A program made the translations under genes and the position numbers. From Candidatus Avimonoglobus intestinipullorum (GTDB lineage: Bacteria; Bacillota; Clostridia; UBA1381): a stretch of DNA of 15,993 nt. The notes under the pieces were generated by a model. It searched no databases and was not told the origin of the DNA. It saw nothing but the letters and a program-made list of their open reading frames with translations. The stretch's first letter is position 1. Every line of letters begins with the position of its first letter. Below, in pieces: positions 1 to 5,926 of the stretch. Location of the stretch: the NCBI GenBank assembly GCA_018714645.1, contig DVND01000121.1:1-15993 (forward strand), given 5' to 3'.

Positions 1-811
1 ACATGATTGCAGGAGGTATTATCGAAAACAGCATAATTGCCATTTTTTCATTCTCCATGATATTTTCATTGCTGTCTAACATAAACAGTTTTACCGAAAC
101 CGGCGCCTTGTCCTCTGTGAGAAGCAGGTACGGCCACATAAAGTTAGACCACTGATGCGATACGCTGAAGATCGATACCACCATCAGGATGGGGATGCTG
201 AGCGGCAAAATGATTTTAAAAAAAATTTTGATTTCGGAAAGCCCGTCAATCCGCGCCGCCTCAATATAGGACATCGGGATGCTGTTAAAGAAGTTCCGGA
301 ATAACATGACATTAAACGCATTGCAGCCAGCCTGCAGCCATAACGGCCAAAAATGCCCCACGCCGCCAAGGGAAACAAAGGTTTCGTAAAGCGGGACCAT
401 GCTGATACCGGATATGAGCATTGTCCAAAACAGCAGGGTCATAACAAGCGTGGTGCCCTTGGGCTTCAGCCTGGAAAGCACATAGCCGCAGATTCCGTTA
501 AAAAACACGTCGCACGCCCATGCCCCGGCAATCAGTATAATGGAATTCAAAAAATATTTGCCAAACTGCACCTTATCCCACGCGCTCTTTAATACGCCAA
601 GCTCCACCGTTTCCGGTATAATGGTAGGCGGTACGCGATACATCTCTGCCGTAGGCTTCACCGAGGACACAACCACCCAGATGATGGGAACAATACACAC
701 AAGGCTGATTGCCACCAATATAGCGAACATCAGCCAGTACACCACCTTGAACTCTATTTTTTTAAGATCGGAGAAATTGATCAGTCCGTCTGTCTTTTCA
801 TTGAACTTCAT
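1..811 (-). CDS. Carbohydrate ABC transporter permease, MalG-type (3' end outside window)
   Basis: Inner-membrane subunit of a family-1 sugar ABC importer. It should pair with the permease encoded just upstream to form the channel. About 270 residues are visible from ATG at 811, reading M-K-F-N-E-K-T-D-G. The first membrane segment is near residues 24-45 (YWLMFAILVAISLVCIVPII). The cytoplasmic EAA loop that docks the ATPase is seen as YIEAARIDGLSEIKIFF followed by ILPLSIPIL. The last visible residues, LFSIIPPAIM, match the final membrane segment of MalG-like proteins, so only some 20-30 residues should be missing. The start lies 11 bp after the stop of the preceding permease, as expected for translational coupling. 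No ATP-binding subunit is seen. It could lie to the left or be a shared MsmX-like ATPase. The substrate cannot be read from this sequence. Confidence 0.9.
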   Translation of the reverse strand, partial: MKFNEKTDGLINFSDLKKIEFKVVYWLMFAILVAISLVCIVPIIWVVVSSVKPTAEMYRVPPTIIPETVELGVLKSAWDKVQFGKYFLNSIILIAGAWACDVFFNGICGYVLSRLKPKGTTLVMTLLFWTMLISGISMVPLYETFVSLGGVGHFWPLWLQAGCNAFNVMLFRNFFNSIPMSYIEAARIDGLSEIKIFFKIILPLSIPILMVVSIFSVSHQWSNFMWPYLLLTEDKAPVSVKLFMLDSNENIMENEKMAIMLFSIIPPAIM

Positions 812-822
812 AAGTATTCCCC

Positions 823-1746
823 CTAATCGTTGATTTTTTTATCCATGACGTGGTACAGGATGGACAGGCTGATAAGGATTACAAATGTCACAACGCCAAG
901 GGCCAACGATCTTTCATACTGTCCAAATTTAAAAGCATAGCGCCAATTTGTCAGCCCCAAGGTCAGCGACGCACCGTTCGGCCCACCGTCTGTCATAATC
1001 AGCGGCTGCTCTGTCACCTGAAATACCGATATAATCTGGCGCACCAGCACCAGCAGCATAATCCCCGACATATGCGGCAGCAAAATATGGCGGAACCTCC
1101 CAAAAAATCCTGCGCCATCCAGCCTTGCCGCTTCATAAAGCTCCTGATTGATCCCCTGCAGCGAAGCGAGATACATAATCAGCGTCCCGCCGAACCCCTG
1201 CCAGGACATCATAATGACAATCAGCGGGATCACTTTATATTTATCCGCAAGCCAAGTTGCCGGTTCCACATTCAGCTTTGCAAGGAACATGTTTAAAAGG
1301 CCGCTGTCTCCCTCGCCATAGAGGCTTTTCCAAATCAGGCATACAGCAATACCCGGTATAATTCCCGGAAGATACGTGGAAATTTTAAAATACTGTTTCC
1401 CGGAAAGCATCTCATTCAGCATCACTGCCGTTAAAAAAGGCAGCGGAAAGCCTATGATCAGCGACCAGATAACATATTGAAACGTGTTTCCCAGCGTTTT
1501 TATAAAGTTAGAATCGGACATAACGCTCAGGAAATTATCCACCCCGACAAATTCAACCGGGCGGAATCCTTCCAAGTCGAAAAACGAGTACAGGATTCCG
1601 ACGACAATCGGCCGCCATATTATTACAGTAAACAGGATCATGGATGGCAGCAGCAGCAGCCATCCGGTCATATTGCGTTGCAGCGTCTGCCGCACTCCCG
1701 CATGAAGGGATTTTGGTGCGGATTGCCTTTGTGCAGTTTTCTTCAT
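823..1746 (-). CDS. Carbohydrate ABC transporter permease, MalF/UgpA-type
   Basis: Membrane permease of a family-1 sugar importer, 307 residues with the start chosen here. A longer frame reaches 1797. ATG at 1746 is preferred because a GGGAGG ribosome site sits seven bases upstream and the protein then begins MKKTAQRQSAPKS, a basic cytoplasmic tail. Transmembrane stretches include WLLLLPSMILFTVIIW near residues 30-45, and several more follow. The EAA loop is clear: LYEAARLDGAGFFGRF followed by HILLPHMSGIM. The sequence TDGGPNGASLTLGLTNWRYAF is typical of MalF/UgpA/LplB relatives. The gene lies 56 bp downstream of the binding-protein gene, with a GC-rich hairpin between them, and 11 bp upstream of the second permease, so all three form one operon. 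Confidence 0.93.
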   Translation of the reverse strand: MKKTAQRQSAPKSLHAGVRQTLQRNMTGWLLLLPSMILFTVIIWRPIVVGILYSFFDLEGFRPVEFVGVDNFLSVMSDSNFIKTLGNTFQYVIWSLIIGFPLPFLTAVMLNEMLSGKQYFKISTYLPGIIPGIAVCLIWKSLYGEGDSGLLNMFLAKLNVEPATWLADKYKVIPLIVIMMSWQGFGGTLIMYLASLQGINQELYEAARLDGAGFFGRFRHILLPHMSGIMLLVLVRQIISVFQVTEQPLIMTDGGPNGASLTLGLTNWRYAFKFGQYERSLALGVVTFVILISLSILYHVMDKKIND

Positions 1747-1761
1747 ACAATTCCTCCCGCT

Positions 1762-1789
1762 GTCCGCTGCGCTTTCCGGCGCAGCGGAC
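1762..1789 (-). other. GC-rich intergenic mRNA hairpin between binding-protein and permease genes
   Basis: A perfect 11-bp inverted repeat (GTCCGCTGCGC at 1762-1772, its complement at 1779-1789) encloses a 6-base loop. No run of T follows on the minus strand; the permease ribosome binding site comes next. It is therefore not a rho-independent terminator. A hairpin here is known in sugar ABC operons to protect the binding-protein message from 3' decay, giving more binding protein than permease. That role is inferred. Confidence 0.65.
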
Positions 1790-1802
1790 CAACACATTGC
1801 TC

Positions 1803-3212
1803 TTATTCCAAATTGTCAAGATGATTTGCCTGGAAATCATTGTTCGCCGTTGTCACCAGTGCATCAATGTCTGCATTCTCATTTGTGAGTACTTCCTGGA
1901 TCACACCGTCCAGCACGCTGTAGAGCTCCTGGCTGCACACCGGCTCCTCAGGCCTGATTGTCACTTTGCCGTAGTCAAAGTAATCGTCATAATCCTTGGG
2001 GTCTACGTTGGCGTACTTTGAACTGATTTCCGTTTCCTGCGCCATCCGCTCCGGATCGGTCCACAGGTCAAACGCAAGCCTGTTTAAAACAATGCCGCCT
2101 TCATCAATTGTCCGCTGGTAGGTATCTTCCTTGTTTTTGATCTGTTCCTCTGTAAGGTCTCTCGAAATCAGATCGTACATCGTCCACTGGAATGCGCCCT
2201 CTATTTGTGCAGGCGTCGCATCGGGCGAGAACATGCGCACATTCCCGCCCATCTGGGCATATCTCCCTTTGGGGCCGGCCGGTATGGAAACGAGCATCAT
2301 ATCGCTGGCCTTCATGCCAAACTTTGTGCAAAGTTCGCTTCTGGGGGGATTTGCAATAAACATCGCCGCCTGGGAGGTGCCAAAAATTTTCTTGAGTTCG
2401 GTAAGGTCTATGACCGTATTGTCCGGAAGGACGTCATATTTCCACTTCAAGTCATAAACATACTGGACCGCATCCCGCATCTCCTGCGTATCAAAGGTTG
2501 CTTTCCATTTTCCGTCTTCATCCTGCTCCATAAAATCAACGCCGTAGGACCAGGCAATGTTCATAAAGTTCCAGCCGCCGTTGTTGTTGGCCGTAGCGAG
2601 TACGAGCCCAGGGATCCCTGTCTTTTCCTTGATTGTAACTGCAAACTCCGCAAGCTCATCATAGGTGGTAGGATATTTGATAGAACCATCTTCATTTACA
2701 AGCCCAGCCTGCCTGAAAATGCTTTTATTTATGTACAGCCCCATCATATAAGCCGTCCACGGAATTCCGTATATTTTCCCGTCGTCCGATGTGACCAGCT
2801 CCAGAAGCTCCGGATTCATCCCATCCGTAAACCCGTATTTGTCCATATACTCCGTAATGTCAGCAGCCTGCCCGGCATCGATTATTTTACCGATTTCCGT
2901 AAACCAGGTATCAAAGGCCGTGGGGAGGGTTCCGCCGCTCGCCTTCATGGTAAAAGTTTTTGTGTCATAAATATACGAATCCGTCACAACGCTGTATTCG
3001 GGGTAGCTTTCCTCAAATGCCGCCTTGCGTTCATCCTTGAACGCTTTGTTTTCCGGATTCGTATCATCCGGCCAGCCGCCTATCGAAAATTGAACCTTCC
3101 CCTCCGCATTTTTCTCCGGAAGCCCTTTGGTGCCTCCGCAGCCCGACAATGCACTGACGCTGCAAATAACCGCCAAAGCCAATGCAATCCCTCTCATTTT
3201 ACTCCTTTTCAT
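1803..3212 (-). CDS. Extracellular solute-binding lipoprotein of a sugar ABC importer (family 1)
   Basis: Captures a sugar outside the cell and delivers it to the two permeases encoded downstream. The protein has 469 residues, usual for SBP_bac_1 (COG1653). It starts with a lipoprotein signal: basic MKRSKMR, a hydrophobic core, then a lipobox LSGC with the lipidated cysteine at residue 25, followed by a GGTKG linker. Family-like features are PWTAYMMGLYINKSIF, a central NNNGGWNFMNIAWSYG, and the segment AQMGGNVRMFSPDATPAQ. ATG at 3212 is preferred over the in-frame ATG five codons later because an AGGAGG site lies eight bases upstream. It is the first gene of the importer operon and sits behind an AraC-type activator site centred near 3450, with a leader of about 190 bases. 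Substrate specificity cannot be stated. The GH94 enzyme under the same control site suggests a di- or oligosaccharide. Confidence 0.93.
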   Translation of the reverse strand: MKRSKMRGIALALAVICSVSALSGCGGTKGLPEKNAEGKVQFSIGGWPDDTNPENKAFKDERKAAFEESYPEYSVVTDSYIYDTKTFTMKASGGTLPTAFDTWFTEIGKIIDAGQAADITEYMDKYGFTDGMNPELLELVTSDDGKIYGIPWTAYMMGLYINKSIFRQAGLVNEDGSIKYPTTYDELAEFAVTIKEKTGIPGLVLATANNNGGWNFMNIAWSYGVDFMEQDEDGKWKATFDTQEMRDAVQYVYDLKWKYDVLPDNTVIDLTELKKIFGTSQAAMFIANPPRSELCTKFGMKASDMMLVSIPAGPKGRYAQMGGNVRMFSPDATPAQIEGAFQWTMYDLISRDLTEEQIKNKEDTYQRTIDEGGIVLNRLAFDLWTDPERMAQETEISSKYANVDPKDYDDYFDYGKVTIRPEEPVCSQELYSVLDGVIQEVLTNENADIDALVTTANNDFQANHLDNLE

Positions 3213-3362
3213 TTCATCTGCCTCCTGTTTTTTTATTTTATTTGGTCAAAAAATATCCGTACCTGCTCAACAATTGGTTTATTTCATATGTTCTTTATTT
3301 ATCTTTATTTATCAAATATTACCAAATTTCAGGTGGTATATTTTTCATATTTTATACAATTT

Positions 3363-3390
3363 ATTATATCATAGTTTTTAGGAATTACAA
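3363..3390 (-). promoter_or_regulatory. Possible secondary sigma-A promoter of the importer operon
   Basis: On the minus strand a TTGTAA box (3385-3390) and a perfect TATAAT (3363-3368) are separated by 16 bp. They lie between the activator-linked promoter and the binding-protein gene. This could give basal transcription independent of the activator. In such AT-rich DNA a chance match is quite possible. Confidence 0.35.
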
Positions 3391-3409
3391 CGTATTTCAT
3401 TTCAATTTT

Positions 3410-3474
3410 ATTTTACAGCATTTTCAATAAAAATCTTATAAAAAATACAATAATACTTGCACAAAAGACACATT
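3410..3474 (-). promoter_or_regulatory. AraC-type activator site plus promoter, copy 1 (importer operon)
   Basis: Read on the minus strand, the element has half-site 1 (CTTTTGTGCAAG), half-site 2 (TTTTTTATAAG) and then TGCTGTAAAAT carrying the -10 box TAAAAT at 3410-3415. The two AAG cores (3456-3458 and 3435-3437) start 21 bp apart, and 19 bp separate the second core from the -10. No good -35 box is present where one is expected; half-site 2 occupies that place, as in activator-dependent promoters. Near-identical copies precede the oxidoreductase (4540-4602) and the phosphorylase (8274-8340). The binding protein is inferred to be the AraC/PocR product of 3646-4503. Confidence 0.75.
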
Positions 3475-3580
3475 TGTAATGTAAATTTCACCAAAAAGAA
3501 TATAGTACATTTTTATAATTCACCGGCCTTTTTTTACTGAATTTTATAGGTTTTCACCATTTTTCCCGTTTTTTCCTTCA

Positions 3581-3613
3581 CACAAAAAAACAGATTGGTA
3601 AACCAATCTGTTT
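3581..3613 (-). terminator. Rho-independent terminator of the AraC/PocR gene
   Basis: A 12-base inverted repeat (AAACAGATTGGT with its complement, 3588-3613) is followed on the minus strand by an unbroken T run (A run on the plus strand, 3584-3590). The perfect repeat leaves only two loop bases, so the real loop is probably four. It lies 33 bp past the regulator's stop codon and separates it from the importer promoter. Confidence 0.85.
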
Positions 3614-3645
3614 GATGTATACTGTAAAACGCTCATATGGTATCA

Positions 3646-4503
3646 TTATGCTTTATTGATATGCAGCTTGCGATACGCACTCGGCGTCACGCCTTGAATT
3701 TTTTTGAACTCCCTGTTAAAATATGTAACATTATTATATCCACACTCCAGGGCGATCTCAATAATCTGCGCCCGCGTACCCGCCAGCAGCTGCATGGCAT
3801 TGTTGATCCGCACACGGTTCAAATACGTATTAAAGCCTTCGCCAATCTGCTCTTTAAAAAGCCGTCCAATATATTTTGCATTGAGCCCATGCGTGCGCGC
3901 AACATCCTCTATGCTGATTTCCTTGTGATAATTGGCAGAGGCATAGTCCAGCGCGGCGGCAACCGCCTTATGATAGTTTTCATAACTTTTCGTCGTTTCT
4001 GTCGAATTGTATAAAAGTAAAATATGGTCGGCAATCGCCTGCGCAAGCTTCAAATAAACATTAAAATCCGCGCAGGTCTGCAATGTAGGCATCATTTCGA
4101 GCAACGGTTCCGCGGGCGATTTTAAAAGCGCCGCCGTCTTTTTTATTTTGTCCGAAAGGGCGTTTGAATCATCACAAAGCAATCCAACGGATACAATACA
4201 CAGCACACGTCCGTTTGAAACGACGGGATAAACAACCTCCCCCACCCCAAACGGGCATTTCCCAAAAAACGGTTCTTTTTCACACAGCGCCTTATCTTTT
4301 GCACGGTTCCTGCACCTGATGCAAAGCCATAGCCCCCTGCGCATCAGCTTTGCCCTGCAGCAAAACTCCGATGCGTGAATTTTCCGCGTCGCGCTGACAG
4401 ACAATATGTCACGCTTCGTTATCCCAGACACGTCAAGCACGCACACATGCGCGCGGCTTTCCGGCATCACGGCGCCAATAAACGCATCCAACCCCATCAG
4501 CAC
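3646..4503 (-). CDS. AraC-family regulator with PocR-like Cys-rich sensor domain (sugar locus)
   Basis: Transcription factor of about 285 residues. The N-terminal 150 or so residues resemble the PocR sensory domain: FCC at 47-49, CIRC at 61-64, C74 and FGKCPFGVGEVVYPV with C83. The C-terminal 100 residues are a double helix-turn-helix AraC domain (ISIEDVARTHGLNAKYIGRLFKE, then IIEIALECGYNNVTYFNREF and the closing GVTPSAYRK). I chose a GTG start at 4503 because AGGAGGT (4511-4517) lies seven bases upstream. The in-frame ATG ten codons earlier (4533) has no ribosome site, and the ATG two codons later is too far from it. The gene is divergent from the FAD oxidoreductase. It very likely binds the three repeated elements near 3440, 4560 and 8310, and may repress itself because one half-site overlaps its -35 box. 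PocR domains sense small organic ligands; the ligand here is unknown. Confidence 0.9.
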   Translation of the reverse strand: MLMGLDAFIGAVMPESRAHVCVLDVSGITKRDILSVSATRKIHASEFCCRAKLMRRGLWLCIRCRNRAKDKALCEKEPFFGKCPFGVGEVVYPVVSNGRVLCIVSVGLLCDDSNALSDKIKKTAALLKSPAEPLLEMMPTLQTCADFNVYLKLAQAIADHILLLYNSTETTKSYENYHKAVAAALDYASANYHKEISIEDVARTHGLNAKYIGRLFKEQIGEGFNTYLNRVRINNAMQLLAGTRAQIIEIALECGYNNVTYFNREFKKIQGVTPSAYRKLHINKA

Positions 4504-4524
4504 GGCTGCCACCTCCTTTCTTTC

Positions 4525-4553
4525 ATTATACATTAAATATATCTTTTGTTCAA
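4525..4553 (-). promoter_or_regulatory. Sigma-A promoter of the AraC/PocR gene
   Basis: On the minus strand TTGAAC (4548-4553) and a perfect TATAAT (4525-4530) are separated by exactly 17 bp. Transcription should start near 4518, immediately before the AGGAGGT site. The -35 box lies inside half-site 1 of activator element copy 2. Confidence 0.75.
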
Positions 4554-4602
4554 GTATTATAATACTTTTTATAAGATTTTTTCAGAATTTGCTATATAAT
4601 GG
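4540..4602 (+). promoter_or_regulatory. AraC-type activator site plus promoter, copy 2 (FAD oxidoreductase)
   Basis: Half-site 1 is CTTTTGTTCAAG with AAG at 4552-4554. Half-site 2 is CTTTTTATAAG with AAG at 4573-4575. A TGCTATATAAT segment follows, giving the -10 TATAAT at 4595-4600. The 21-bp core offset and 19-bp gap to the -10 equal those of copies 1 and 3. The start site would be near 4607, leaving a leader of about 24 bases. Half-site 1 overlaps the -35 of the divergent regulator gene. Confidence 0.75.
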
Positions 4603-4630
4603 AATTAAACATAAAAAAGGGGGAAAAGCG

Positions 4631-5881
4631 ATGTATGATTTAATTGTTGGAGGCGGCGGCTTTGCCGGAATTGCGGCGGCATGCAGTGCAGCGCGTGAAG
4701 GCCTTTCTGTATTATTGATAGAAAAAAGCGGATTTTTGGGCGGCGCAGCGTGCAATTGCTATGTAAATCCATTTATGCGCTATCACGTAACGCTGAACGG
4801 CGAAGACAGGATGATTGCCGACGGACTGTTCCGCAGCATCCTTACGCGGCTTGAGAAAAAAGACGCGCTAATGAAAAACCGCCGGGGCTTTAATGAGGAG
4901 CTTTTAAAGTTGATATTTGATGAAATGGCTGAGGAATACGGCATAAAGGTGCTGCTTCATTCCTATATCATTGCGGCGCAGACGGAAGATGCAGTTTTAA
5001 AGCGCGTGACCGTTGCCACGAAATCGGGGACCATGGATTTTGAAGCCCGTTATTTTATCGACGCCACCGGCGACGCCGATTTGTCCGTATTAGCGGGCTG
5101 CGGCTGGCATCTCGGCCGCGCGGCAGACAATCTGTGCCAGCCGATGACGCTGTGTTTCCGGATCGCGGGCGTAGATTTTGATAAGCTGACGCCGGAAGTG
5201 TGGAAAGAGGCAAATGCGCTTTATACAACGTACCGTATGGAGGGTAAAATAAAAAATCCACGTGAGGATATTCTCCATTTCCCCCATGTTGCCGAAGGTG
5301 TGATCCATCTGAATTCAACGCGCATCGTCAAGAAAAACCCGGTTGATGTTTTTGACATCAGCGCGGCGGAGCAATTGGCGCGGAAACAGGAATACGAGCT
5401 TTATACGTTCTTAAAAGAACATGTGCCCGGCTTTGAAAACAGCGTTCTTTTAGCTTCAGCGCCGGAAATCGGCGTCCGGGAAAGCCGGTTGATTGAAGGG
5501 GAATATACGTTGACGGAAGCCGACCTCAAAAATTGTACAAAGTTTGAAGACGCCATTGCCGCGTGCAACTATGACATTGATATTCACAACCCTGCGGGCA
5601 GCGGGACAAGCCATTACTTTTTCAAAGAAAACGAATACTATACCATCCCGTTCCGCTGTTTGCAGCCGAAAGGCATGAAAAACCTGCTGACCACCGGGCG
5701 GTGCATTTCCTCGACCCATGAGGCGCAGGCTTCTTACCGCATCATGCCGACTTGCTGTGCGCTTGGCGAGGCGGCAGGCACTGCAATAGGCGTATGTGCT
5801 GCGCAGAACGTCCCATGCACAGATGCAGATGTGCCGCTTATACGGCAAAAACTCATAGAAAACGGCGCTTTTTTAGGATAA
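4631..5881 (+). CDS. FAD-dependent oxidoreductase (FAD_oxidored / PF12831-like)
   Basis: Cytoplasmic flavoprotein of 416 residues. The N-terminus is a Rossmann dinucleotide-binding fold, VGGGGFAG at 6-13, with E31 at the end of the second strand (VLLIEK) placed to bind the FAD ribose. Further family marks are FLGGAACNCYVNPF, FIDATGDADLSVLAGC in the middle, and a C-terminal FAD-contacting segment NLLTTGRCISSTHEAQASYR followed by GEAAGTAIGV. The start is ATG at 4631 with a GGGGG ribosome site seven bases upstream; in-frame codons further upstream lie in the promoter and are not coding. It stands alone behind activator element copy 2 and ends at a shared terminator. Members of this family occur near carbohydrate genes, but the substrate is generally unknown. 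Shared control with an importer and a GH94 enzyme suggests oxidation or reduction of a sugar or aglycone, which is inference. Confidence 0.88.
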   Translation: MYDLIVGGGGFAGIAAACSAAREGLSVLLIEKSGFLGGAACNCYVNPFMRYHVTLNGEDRMIADGLFRSILTRLEKKDALMKNRRGFNEELLKLIFDEMAEEYGIKVLLHSYIIAAQTEDAVLKRVTVATKSGTMDFEARYFIDATGDADLSVLAGCGWHLGRAADNLCQPMTLCFRIAGVDFDKLTPEVWKEANALYTTYRMEGKIKNPREDILHFPHVAEGVIHLNSTRIVKKNPVDVFDISAAEQLARKQEYELYTFLKEHVPGFENSVLLASAPEIGVRESRLIEGEYTLTEADLKNCTKFEDAIAACNYDIDIHNPAGSGTSHYFFKENEYYTIPFRCLQPKGMKNLLTTGRCISSTHEAQASYRIMPTCCALGEAAGTAIGVCAAQNVPCTDADVPLIRQKLIENGAFLG

Positions 5882-5890
5882 TTTATAGTA

Positions 5891-5926
5891 TAATAAAAAA
5901 AAGGACATATGTCCTTTTTTTTATTA
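5891..5926. terminator. Bidirectional terminator between oxidoreductase and phosphorylase
   Basis: A perfect 36-bp palindrome centred on GGACATATGTCC and flanked by eight A and eight T. It works as a hairpin with a U tract in either direction. It starts 10 bp after the oxidoreductase stop and includes the TAA stop codon of the convergent GH94 gene (5924-5926). Confidence 0.9.

Larger units (their letters stand above)
3213..3645. other. AT-rich intergenic region between importer operon and araC-type gene
   Basis: This 433-bp gap contains no convincing gene. From left to right it holds the binding-protein ribosome site, a possible secondary promoter (3363-3390), the shared activator element and promoter (3410-3474), an AT-rich stretch with nothing recognised (about 3475-3580), and the terminator of the regulator gene (3581-3613). 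The short plus-strand frames here are rich in Phe, Ile and Tyr and look like by-products of A+T bias. Confidence 0.7.

Noticed and set aside
2205..3374. Plus-strand open frame of 389 codons opposite the binding-protein gene
   Set aside because: It is the mirror of a real gene with a signal peptide and ribosome site; its own product has no recognisable domain and no upstream ribosome site.
3622..3635. Catabolite-repression (cre)-like sequence near TGTAAAACGCTCAT
   Set aside because: Aligned on the central CG it loses the conserved TG and CA ends, and it lies past the end of the regulator gene.
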